Below, piece after piece: positions 45,501 to 53,700 of a stretch of 64,000 nucleotides of DNA. Made by a program: the position numbers and the translations under genes. Numbering within the stretch: position 1 is the first letter of the stretch; every line of letters starts with the position of its first letter. This stretch comes from Diplonema papillatum (taxonomy: Eukaryota > Euglenozoa > Diplonemea > Diplonemida > Diplonemidae): assembly GCA_030068145.1 (NCBI GenBank), contig JAPJBO010000536.1:1-64000 (forward strand), given 5' to 3'. The notes under the pieces were generated by a model. It saw nothing but the letters and a program-made list of their open reading frames with translations. It was not told the origin of the DNA and made no database searches.

Positions 45501-48139
45501 GTAGCCGGTTCCTCCGGGAAAATAATAATAGCTGAGATTCTTTTTTTTTTAGTACTAACAATCTTGTGGGTTGCCCTTCAATGTATTGTGCAGGCTAAAA
45601 AGACGTAGGCAGCGTGTTTTGGTGGTTGATCAGAATTCCTTACCTGAATACACACAGGGTAAATACAAGTGGGAAAACGATCAACCGGCACGCACAAACA
45701 AAACCGCAGGCTCCCCAAAACCTTGTTAGGGTAGGCGGTTTTTTTTTTTTGGCCCATGTCCGTCGGCCCACAGAAATTTACGCGCGCGCGCGCAAAAAAA
45801 AACTTTTCAGAAAAAAAAAACTTTTGCCACAAGACTTTCTGCTACTGGATGTCACACCGTATGTACCGGCTACACACCGCTTCATACCGTATGTACCGGC
45901 TACACACCGCTTCACACCGTATGTACCGGCTCTACCTACCGCTTCACACCGTATGTACCGGCTCTACCTACCGCTTCACACCGTATGTACCGGCTCTACC
46001 TACCGCTTCACACCGTATGTACCGGCTCTACCTACCGCTTCACACCGTATGTACCGGCTATACTACTGGCCGGTCCGCTGTTGGCACTTTTGTGCCCGTT
46101 GTTGGTGGAATTCCTGGACGATGAGCTCAAAGATGAATGTGGTGAGCTTGATGTGTCCGAGGGGTTGCGGTGGCAGTCTAGAGTTCAACAGTTCCATAGT
46201 CGAAGGCTGCAGAGGATAGACGATGCCACAGGAGAAAAAACACTCGGGTTTAAACTCGAGATCGCGGTTCGCCGGGTACGCCGCGAACGATAAAGCAGTG
46301 AACCAGAGGACTGTCGATTGTGCGGGTGTCCGTCAATCTTGTATCTCTCTTCTGACATGCCCCATTGCGATGTCACGGTCCGAGTGCCGTTTTCTTCGCA
46401 AATATACCTCGGCACAAGCATTGCCGCCGGTCACTATGTCGCAAGCACCGCGAACGCATCGCTTGCCCTGCGTCCTTTTAATGCCTCCTCAGTCGAGTCT
46501 CAGATACGTCCCTACTAGTAGCTGCTCCAGGCGTCGGAAGGCATAGACGCGTGCACTGCCCGCGGACTGGTTCTGTGTGATAATCGCACCACAGCGGCAA
46601 AAAAACCCCCCGACATGCCTTGCCGGTAAAACCGCGCACGGTTTCGAGGCTGAGGCTGTGCTTGTATCCCGCGTGCTTCGACTGCGTCCAGCAGGAGCTG
46701 GCTAAAGCTACGCAAATCTTGCTGTTTAGATTGGCACCAACGTCAAAGTATCACGATATTGCTTGCCCAGCGCACCAACCCAGCACCGGGCATAGTCGGC
46801 TTCAAAGTCAATACACACTGAGGTAAACAACGTCTACGCGATTTGCATCGCCGTGAAGTATCGGTGTGATGAACAGGTTTTCGACTTTTCCCGAGCCGGA
46901 CACGCTCGTGACTACGCCTGCAGTCGCTCTCACGACCGGTTCTTATGCACAGATCCCAAAAGTTTTTTTTTTTGCAAAAGTTTTTTTTTTCCGGGGGGTT
47001 CCAAAAATTTACGCGCGCGCGGACATGGGCCAAAAAAAAAAACCGCCTACCCTAGCTGAGATTCTTTTTTTTTTAGTACTAACAATCTTGTGGGTTGCCC
47101 TTCAATGTATTGTGCAGGCTAAAAAGACGTAGGCAGCGTGTTTTGGTGGTTGATCAGAATTCCTTACCTGAATACACACAGGGTAAATACAAGTGGGAAA
47201 ACGATCAACCGGCACGCACAAACAAAACCGCAGGCTCCCCAAAACCTTACTGGGTAGGGTACACCCACTAGCTGTCTAGCTCAAAGGGTTCAGAACACCC
47301 GGAGCCTCCAGCGACCAAATCTGTCGGCTCGAAGGGTTCAGAACACCCTAACCTACCTGAATACACACAGGGTAAATACAAGTGGGAAAACGATCAACCG
47401 GCACGCACAAACAAAACGAAGCGCCTGTCTTTTTTTGACCCAGACCAGTTTCCAGACCAACTCTGGTCTGGCGACCAGCTGACCCCCCCCAAGCTAGTAG
47501 GCTGGGTTAGTCCTCAAAAAAAAAAAAAAAAAAAAAGTCGCTAACCCAAACAACATCTGCCGGTAGAGTAAACCTGCCTAAAGAAATCAACTGCCTTCGG
47601 GTGGGCTAGTCTGACACTTGCTGTCGTCGGGAAAAAAAAAAAAAAAAAAAAAAACGCAAAAGCATACGCGAGTCATTGGAAATCAGCCCCCGCACGGCGT
47701 ATTTCCGCGCGTGCGCGCCGGTGCGCAGGGTGAGCGTGCCCCGCAGCTGCGCCGGGGCCTCGGTGGACGAGGCGAGGAGGCACTCGACCAGGCCCGGGTC
47801 GCCGCCGCCGTCGGCCAGAAGTGTGGTCAGCACCGCCGGCTTGCTCTTGGTGTTCGTGTAGTTCGCGTCATCCGCCTCGCGCCCCCACGAGTCGACGCCC
47901 AGCAGCCTGTGCAGCGCACGCAGCCGCACCTGCTGGTCGCCGGCCGAAGCGTCGGCTGCCGGCGCCCCGCCCAAGTCGGCCGGCCGCTGCTGCTGCTGCT
48001 GCACGTCCGCCCAAGCCCCGGTGAACATCCCGGTGAGGTTCCGCTCCTGCGGCAGCTCGCGCACCGTGGGCCGCCTGAGCGGGTCATCCGCTGCCGCGAC
48101 GCAGCAGAACACCGCGGCGGCTGCGAGCACTACCGCCAT
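33599..48139 (-). CDS. TUL1: TUL1/FLY1-type transmembrane RING E3 ubiquitin ligase
   Basis: Endomembrane E3 ligase; relatives (yeast Tul1, Arabidopsis FLY1) ubiquitinate membrane proteins in Golgi or endosomes. Six exons: 48139-47668, 39486-38550, 38244-38110, 36140-35888, 35539-35421 and 33617-33599 (TGA). Lengths 472, 937, 135, 253, 119 and 19 keep phase; 644 residues. Residues 1-17 are a signal peptide (MAVVLAAAAVFCCVAAA). RNLTGMFTGAW near residue 33 matches FLY1 NITGTYRGTW. About seven membrane spans follow, including FWVPQIIHSAYLRSGRPI, equivalent to FLY1 WIPQIVANVVRDSRKPL. The C-terminal RING-H2 has C595, C598, C615, H617, H620, C623, C634 and C637, and the end CRRTLPNA parallels CRRSLPPA. 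Introns 1, 3 and 5 are 8.2, 2.0 and 1.8 kb and repeat-filled. Assignment is from remembered family sequences. Confidence 0.9.
34190..34425 (-). pseudogene. Coiled-coil exon-like fragment inside TUL1 intron 5
   Basis: The minus frame from an acceptor-like CCTCAG at 34426 reads TELLEMVRELVARDSAAERA and later SQRKEIDTLRSRCGELSRKL, which is strongly helical. The frame ends near 34208, but another frame continues with similar character (MTVLESKARDFEAQQRKW), so it seems broken by a frameshift. It does not fit the TUL1 reading frame. It is probably an exon piece of a coiled-coil gene copied into this intron. Confidence 0.45.
34787..35020. repeat. 64-bp minisatellite, nearly four units
   Basis: Units carry gttgcggtgtacccctgcca, accggaacactctgccggca and gacttgcgctctttgtc. 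The first unit has slight changes. It lies in TUL1 intron 5. Confidence 0.95.
35155..35404. repeat. ~250-bp repeat abutting the RING exon (copy 36638-36894)
   Basis: Starts gagagacgagttagagtgca, runs through ggcggacg-type GC-rich sequence and ends at cctccttttggcaatagc. That is 17 bases from the donor of the RING exon (35421). The second copy, 36638-36894, ends at the same base next to unrelated sequence. The first 60 bases also occur alone at 6320-6390, 13424-13455 (part) and 62950-63010. Confidence 0.8.
36638..36894. repeat. Second copy of the ~250-bp repeat
   Basis: About 93-95% like 35155-35404 by eye. It is fused in frame to the end of the open frame at 36900-37870. Located in TUL1 intron 3. 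Confidence 0.8.
36900..37870 (-). mobile_element. Long ORF with possible reverse-transcriptase likeness, fossil
   Basis: A long minus frame in TUL1 intron 3 includes TTGVELALDFEAF, LQIGYLMRAINDL and FPGKWRQGV. These loosely fit the region after the catalytic palm in DIRS-like reverse transcriptases, and TTGVELALDF resembles the LGVEFDF stretch near 29940. It looks like a partial, old element inserted in the intron. The call is weak, and an unknown gene cannot be excluded. Confidence 0.3.
38287..38410 (-). rRNA. 18S rRNA-derived fragment in TUL1 intron 2
   Basis: On the minus strand it reads CTGCCTATCAGC, then TTCAATTCCGGAGAGGGAG, then CCTGAGAAACGGCTACCACA, the conserved 5' domain of small-subunit rRNA. 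It is diverged from a functional gene in the first half. It fills about 40% of a 305-base intron and stops about 40 bases from the acceptor. The same segment occurs at 59996-60124. Confidence 0.85.
39500..39640 (-). repeat. Beta repeat copy at the end of TUL1 intron 1
   Basis: On the minus strand it ends GTGAACTTGCACTCTAAAA, followed by TATCCCGCAG and the exon at 39486. The same arrangement precedes TUL1 exons 4 (36221-36420) and 6 (33627-33700). Confidence 0.8.
40030..40260 (-). repeat. Dispersed repeat shared with 22690-23240
   Basis: Shares ggagaagaacggagcaaatt-type sequence, cgagcgcacacagcagcagt and, at its right end, ccattggctgctaagcaccc. Located in TUL1 intron 1. Confidence 0.65.
40280..40375. 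repeat. Cluster of GTAAACGTTTAC palindromes
   Basis: Seven or more overlapping gtaaacg/cgtttac units within 95 bases on both strands. This is typical of the subterminal region of a DNA element, but no partner end was found. Confidence 0.75.
40708..41353 (-). CDS. Unidentified ORF in TUL1 intron 1
   Basis: The open frame reads, among others, ERETALHAVSQSTHNFSPVQ, VANLVATATLAAAIAADAAS and GQQCDLGEALRAITTALLEE. Composition looks coding-like, and a His/Cys-rich end follows (TRCDHCDLLGQGG). No family was recognised. It lies next to the pogo-like fragment and may belong to the same or another mobile element. Confidence 0.35.
41449..41955 (-). mobile_element. pogo/Tigger-like transposase fragment
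   Basis: The frame has ASYNWLCACVKRNGFGFK followed by KKTTDLSETEMDRRL, like the second DNA-binding helix-turn-helix of CENP-B/pogo transposases. IYDYIVNVDETPLYRS follows, where NVDETP fits the first catalytic Asp of the DDE_1 domain (usually NMDETP). After it the reading is lost, so this is a degraded DNA transposon in TUL1 intron 1. Terminal repeats were not found. Confidence 0.7.
42260..42291. repeat. Perfect 32-bp palindrome
   Basis: Each half is ttccaaattccgtcag or its exact inverse, with no spacer. It lies in TUL1 intron 1 between the pogo fragment and the next element. Confidence 0.95.
42978..44750. mobile_element. Element A: 1.8 kb, TTACCGATAA subterminal repeats
   Basis: The ends are inverted: GGACACAC then AGTCGGGAAATTA (left), with the inverse at 44730-44750. 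Just inside are four ttaccgataagtaat-type units on each side, then TAGGTAGGCGG, a long A/T homopolymer stretch and cgcgcgcg. The interior has frames of about 100 codons (VQSKQQDLRSFSQLLLDAVE and others) without known motif, and a 32-bp minisatellite. It is the inverted sister of element B. Confidence 0.75.
44098..44505. repeat. 32-bp minisatellite inside element A, about 12 units
   Basis: Unit gccggtacatacggtgtgaa followed by gcggtaggtaga, with single-base variants (gttcatacgg). Element B carries only about seven units (45855-46066). Confidence 0.95.
45240..45452 (-). mobile_element. hAT transposase C-terminal (dimerisation) fragment
   Basis: The frame contains FPETNKLFAIAVVLPMGTAS then VERVFSNMKRVLTKARKRL, ending DVLMLGLN. 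This fits the hAT dimerisation motif (P-x-L-x-ssxxsER-xFS … R-x-rL). No ribonuclease-H core or ends remain. It lies between elements A and B in TUL1 intron 1. Confidence 0.8.
45531..45724. repeat. Gamma repeat, left of element B
   Basis: Starts gctgagattctttttttttt and ends caggctccccaaaacctt. It is virtually identical to 47055-47248. Diverged copies lie at 55740-55900 and, inverted, at 60140-60282; a partial copy is at 47353-47420. Confidence 0.9.
45725..47054. mobile_element. Element B: inverted sister of element A
   Basis: Runs from GGGTAGGCGG to CCGCCTACCC and matches the inside of element A in opposite orientation, with about seven minisatellite units instead of twelve. It lacks the outer ttaccgataa units and sits exactly between two gamma copies of 194 bases. 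Frames are shared with A but broken differently. Confidence 0.8.
47055..47248. repeat. Gamma repeat, right of element B
   Basis: Direct repeat of 45531-45724. A partial third unit (cctgaatacacacagggtaa and on) follows at 47353-47420. Confidence 0.9.
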
Positions 48140-48364
48140 CGCAGCATACTTCCCCTCCCCCCCCCCCCACGCTACACCACTACCTGCCCTTTGCCACCGC
48201 AAAGCTCTCCCTCCTGGAGTGCAACTTTTAGAGTGAGAGATACTCAACTTCTTGTGTTTCCGGCGATCCTTTAGTTTGGCGTTCGCAGTATCAGGATGTT
48301 TTTTTTAAGCAGCCGCACGTATCGGTCGCGAGCCGAAACGGCTGCCGGAGCCCCGCCCGAGACA

Positions 48365-48518
48365 GCTGCTGCTGCTGCTGCACGTCCGCCCAAGCCGCGG
48401 TGAACATCCCGGTGAGGTTCCGCTCCTGCGGCAGCTCGCGCACCGTGGGCCGCCTGAGCGGGTCATCCGCTGCCGCGACGCAGCAGAACACCGCGGCGGC
48501 TGCGAGCACTACCGCCAT
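48365..48518 (-). pseudogene. Truncated copy of TUL1 first exon (copy 2)
   Basis: Repeats the ATG, signal peptide and RNLTGMFTAAW block 379 bases upstream of the real start. After the Gln run it diverges (SRAGLRQPFRLATD) and stops. A CACTCTAAAA block and upstream sequence are copied as well, so this could act as a decoy start. Confidence 0.8.
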
Positions 48519-48744
48519 CGCAGCATACTTCCCCTCCCCCCCCCCCCACGCTACACCACTACCTGCCCTTTGCCACCGCAAAGCTCTCCCTCCTGGAGTG
48601 CAACTTTTAGAGTGAGAGATACTCAACTTCTTGTGTTTCCGGCGATCCTTTAGTTTGGCGTTCGCAGTATCAGGATGTTTTTTTTTAAGCAGCCGCACGT
48701 ATCGGTCGCGAGCCGAAACGGCTGCCGGAGCCCCGCCCGAGACA

Positions 48745-48890
48745 GCTGCTGCTGCTGCTGCACAAGCCGCGGTGAACATCCCGGTGAGGTTCCGCTCCTG
48801 CGGCAGCTCGCGCACCGTGGGCCGCCTGAGCGGGTCATCCGCTGCCGCGACGCAGCAGAACACTGCGGCGGCTGCGAGCACTACCGCCAT
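48745..48890 (-). pseudogene. Truncated copy of TUL1 first exon (copy 3)
   Basis: A third copy of the same 5' unit, 372 bases further upstream, with an 8-base deletion near the Gln codons. Its reading frame then runs into the spacer. Confidence 0.8.
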
Positions 48891-49007
48891 CGCAGCATAC
48901 TTCCCCCCCCCACGCTACACCACCACCTGCCCTTTTTCACCCGCAAACACCATTGCCACCGCAAAGCCCTCCCTCAAAACAAGTTTCGAGGCGATATTCT
49001 TTAGATA

Positions 49008-49125
49008 GGTTGACATTCACCGCAACGTTGATATTCACTGCAAAGTTGATATTTTACCGCAACGTCGATATTCACTGCCGCAACGTTGGTATTCACTGCC
49101 GCAACGTTGATATTCATTCGAGGCC
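49008..49125. repeat. ~20-bp tandem repeat
   Basis: About six units of gcaacgttgatattcactgc, with variants. It lies upstream of the TUL1-like gene. Confidence 0.85.
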
Positions 49126-50469
49126 CAGCTCTAATACCGTCCCTGAGCACGATGCAAGAAAGAGCATTCCGTTGGATGACGAACGCAAGAGGAACTCCTC
49201 TCCAGAAAAAAATAAGGACGGGGGTAAAAACGGTACAATTGAAACAAATGGCTCTAAAAAAAAAGAAGTGGAAGACAAAGAAGACGGCAGAAAGCGAGGG
49301 AGGGCGTGCGACAACTCTAGTTACCCAGCCTTATCTAGTGTCTAACTATTTTCTACTGGCAGTGAGGCGGCGAGGGGGGGTCGATGACAAAGGGAGGGAG
49401 GCACGTTCCGACAAGCCCAAGCATTTATGAGCACCCGGCACGGGTGATACACCACGTGAACTTCGGCTGCCCAGTCAAAAGAGTGCTGCTGGATACCCAT
49501 ACGTGCCGGGGAGGATTAGCCTGCTAGTGGTCGATAGTGAGCGAATGTGCTCGTTGGGCTAATCTTCTCCCAAACACGCTGCCAGCGTTCTCTTTCGTCT
49601 TTACAATGCATTTGTTACTACAAAAGAAATGGGAGTTTTGTGTGTAGGGCCCCCCACTGAGACCATTCTGAACAGACCGACTAATTTCCCTGTTCGTAGG
49701 GTAGGCCTCCGCGAATTGTCAACGACACACGTAAGGAACAATAAAGAGCAGATGCGCATCGCATTCGGGGTTGCGCTGATATCTATTCACAACAGGCGAC
49801 TTGGGGGACAGCGGGACCCTCGTCGTGGATAGCGTTGCCATCCATAGCCGGCTGCTTGCTGCAGGGGATGCAGATACTGCACCTTGGAGAGGTCAATACC
49901 CTCCGGGGACCACCCGATTGCCGCAATCGGTGATTTTGCACTCAATCACTACGAATATCAACCTTGCAACCACATCTGGCTAACCTCCACTCTGTCTATA
50001 TTTTGTGTTTCCGACGGAACGTCTGCCGTTGTCTTTCGACCTTGCATTTGTTTGGTTTTGTGTTTCCAGTTTCCTTCCTTTTGTGTTGCCGACAATCAAC
50101 CGGAGTTGGTGTGCAGTCTGGTGTCTTTCGACGTTTATTTTTTCTTCTTTTTTAAACCTCTTATTTCTAGGCAGCAGGGGCAACCCTTGCTAGAGTGAAC
50201 GTTCGCTTGAAACTCCGGGGTTTTAAAGTCTTCGGGTGACCTTTGCCAGCCGTTATGGGAAGGTATCCTTTGTGCTCTGAGTGTCGTAAGAGGTAAGAGG
50301 ATCGGTGGGTACCTTGGTTGTTGGTCATTGGTGGTTTCGGCCATTGTCCACATACCTTACTTACGGTAGGCCCTCCTCAGTATGGTGCCTTTTTCTATGA
50401 AGTGTATTGTGGTTGACAACTGATGATTGGATAGTCCGGAGGACCATCCAATGTTTTTATTCTTCGCTT

Positions 50470-50600
50470 TTTCTCACGAACGGGGGGGTCGGTCCTGCTT
50501 TTGGCTTTGTAGGTTCTCCCGACTCCCCTATTCGTGGTCAGCACAAACTCAAGAGGTCTAGTCAACTATTCCCTGCAGTATTGGCATACTTTCAAAAACA
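50470..50600 (-). repeat. Epsilon repeat (second copy 54085-54205)
   Basis: Both copies share acgggggggtcggtcctgct, ttttggct and ccctgcagtatt. On the minus strand each starts TTGAAAGTATGC, itself a donor-like sequence. The 54-kb copy is followed by an alpha repeat. Confidence 0.7.
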
Positions 50601-50713
50601 TATACCGGGAGAGGAAACAAAGGGTGTCTGGCCGCGTTTTCAGTACCAAAATTCTGAGCACATGTTTCAGGCATGTTGGCAGAACCGCAGCAACCGCGAA
50701 TAGGGTGAGCTGG

Positions 50714-53700
50714 TTATTGGTGCCGGAGCATGAGGTAGCGCTGCGTCTCAAGCGCGCTCTGTGTGGTTTATTTGGAGTGTACGTTCGCTCAGGGATCCGG
50801 GGTTTTAAAGCATCCGGGTGACCAAGGTCGAAAAGGTTCTCTTTACGTATACTAGTATGCGTGTCGTATCTGCAGTAGCAAGGGGGGAAGATAAGGGGAA
50901 GGCACACCATCCGTCTGCTGTCCATATTCTCCGAGTTCATGTACCAGCCCCGATAATCACGTCGCGGGACGTGCTGAGCCTGCGTTTTTAGAGTTAAAGT
51001 TCGCTTGAAATTCCGGGGGTTTAGGGTCTCCGTGTGACCGTTCATGAATGGGTTCTCTTTTTGTGTATGGTTTTTTGTGTCTCCGGCGTTCGTGTCGTTC
51101 AGTCAGTTGCCTGTGACGTCATTCTTTTGACTGGGGCTCAAAGGACTAGCTTGCGACCGCGGCCAGACGCGATAGTCAATGGGAATTGCAGAAGCATGAG
51201 ACTCATCAGGTCGTCGAACGCATTCGCGGGCTGGGTTCGCCCATGCCCATCAGCTGTTGAGTGTCGCTTGAAAATCTAATCTCTCAGACTGCGTTCGACT
51301 CTTGATTCGATGGTGATTGGCTTGCTGATTATTGTTGATCGAGTTGAATCGGTTTGAATCGAGAATGTGGCGGTGCAAAGATCACTCAAACCCGATCGAT
51401 GCTCTGTTTGAAATCCTGGGTCCGAGAACAAGCATCGCATAATATTGATAATAAGTTAGCTCTATGGCCAGTTTCGACGGTGGTTGGATCAGGAGAAGGC
51501 TTTCGCTCAAGTTTTGCATGCTGCCGGGCCTGGACAGCGAACGTTTTTTCTTTATCGAAGTCTGAACCCTTCGTGTGTCGTTTGCATTCGAAAGGTTCTG
51601 ACAGCATGCGTGGTTTTCGGCAGCCACCGAGATGAAAGAGGCTATTTGGCGCTTGCTGCCGGCAATTCCTGTCACTCGTCAGATGCCGGTTCAACGATGT
51701 TGCAACGTGGCCGAACGTCTGTTCAGCGCAAGCCTCTCCCTAAGTGCGTTAAATGGGTGGAACAAGCGTGGCCCCAGGTTAGTTGTTAACTCGAAAGGTG
51801 CTTGCGCAAGAGCCCTCACCCACCGCGAGGTGACACCACGGTGGAAACGAGTCACACACCTTTGGACTCGGCGTCCCAGACAGGACCATTGCGCTGCTTG
51901 CAGCAGACGTCGCGGACGAAGGTGAGTCGGTCCTTGGCTGGCCTGATCGTCTGTTATCCGCGTGGTTCATTATTGGAAGCTGCTAGGACCAAATCACGCA
52001 CGGTTCGGCTTTACCCTGAACCAGGTCATGTATGCAGTAGCTTTGACGAATATCATGCGCATAGCTTAACCATGGTGTTGAACAAAATAATCGTGGTTCG
52101 GAACTTTGGAAAATGTTCAATTTATGTGCGTAGACGAGCATTTTGTTGTCTAAGACGCCGTCTCAGAAGATTAGTGTCAACCGACTAATTCTATTAAAAA
52201 TCGTGCTGTGGTACAGGACTTCTCACAAACACTCACGCTCCGATGGAAATTGTGTTAACACACAAAGAGTGTTGAAGTATGGCTAAAGATAAAGTGGTGT
52301 CACCTGAGGGGGTAATCTCAGGGCCGCCCACGTGATAAGCCGTTAAGCATTGAGTTCTTTTAAGTACATGAACCACACGGATTAGCACGCACTGGCAGTG
52401 TGCGTTAAGCAGTGTGAACTTGAAATGCAGGTACCACAGGGGTAAGCTTGCATTTGTCATAGGCTAGGGTTATTTGAATACGTCGTCCGAGGACGATCTC
52501 CAAGCGGACGAGGACGGTGATAATAGGCTGGTGATATCCAGCTCCATTTTTTGTTTGTTGCGCTTTCGCGCCGGCTGTCCTGCCGAAGCAGTCGTTCGAG
52601 GGGGCGATCCTGACATGGATGAGGATGAAGTCGAGGTGGCAGGGCTGGTGATATCCAGCTCCATTCTCGAAATGTTGCGCTTTCGCGCCGCGTGCTTTTT
52701 TCCGGGTTTTCCCGCCGGGTCATTCGGCGGTGTCGGGAGTCGGGCTCTTTTCTGCCCCTTCCTTGGTGGTGTCGCTCGGGCCGGCTCGGTCGGAGCGTGC
52801 TTTTTCGCCATCTTGGCCGCCTTTGGGGACGCTTGACGCGTCCTCTTCATGCGCGGTGGTGTCGTCGGCTTCTGTCGGCCCTTCTTCCGCGGCGTTGTTG
52901 GCTTCGGCTTAGCGGGGGCTGGCTTCGGGGGCGCTGGCACGTGGTGGCCCTTTTTGCAGCAGGCTGACGGCCGCCGTTCCGCTAGCGTCGGTAAGCCGCG
53001 GCAGTCGTCACACGGACCGCGGGCGTGTTCGCGGCAGTCATGGTGGCCGTTAAGCAGCGGCTGCCGGCTTATCCCGTGACACCTTTTATGTGCACGTTGT
53101 AGAAAGAGTAGCGTTGGCACTCTTACAAGTTCGTTCCCTCGTAGCTCGCCGGGAACGAGCACTCCAGTGAAACTGGGTATGTTACCGTTTCAGGTTTGGA
53201 TTTTGGGAGCTTTGCCTCATGTGAATTCTGAGACCTATTTCTCCCACGAATGGTGAACGTGTGTGTTCGTTTCTCTTTGTCCTTTTCCGCAGCTGCACAG
53301 ACTGGAGCCAATCGCAGCACGAAGCGCACGTCAAGGGAGAAGTCCCCGGGTGACTCTTTGCCGCGCATGCAGCGCGTGGGCGTTCAGGTCCGCTTCGGGT
53401 TGCTGTTCTAGACAGCTTTCACCATCTATTGACGAAGGGGGGGAAGGATTCTCCAGGGTGCAAAAATATTTCTGTGGACGCTCTGGGTCGAAAAAAGAAT
53501 TTATGGCTCCAAGGTGGGGAACCTGCGACGCTGCCCATAGCGGAACTTCCGTGCTTTGGTAAGGTTCGTGTAGTACGCTGCCCACCTACAAATTCTTAGT
53601 ACCAACATGCATTGGTAACACACAACACAAGCGCTGCTACCCGAAGCTTGGCTGCCGAAGACCAATCGACGACACTCCCTGCGCACGGCGACTGTGCGCC

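Larger units (their letters stand above)
48900..50700. other. Intergenic region between two minus-strand genes
   Basis: Holds a short tandem repeat (49008-49125), a beta-like block at 50193-50290 with no recognised exon, and part of a repeat shared with 54085-54205. The TUL1 promoter should be here, but I see no recognisable core element. Confidence 0.4.

Noticed and set aside
45531-47248. Gamma copies as LTRs of element B
   Set aside because: Gamma occurs alone and diverged elsewhere, and element A has no gamma ends but has its own inverted termini.
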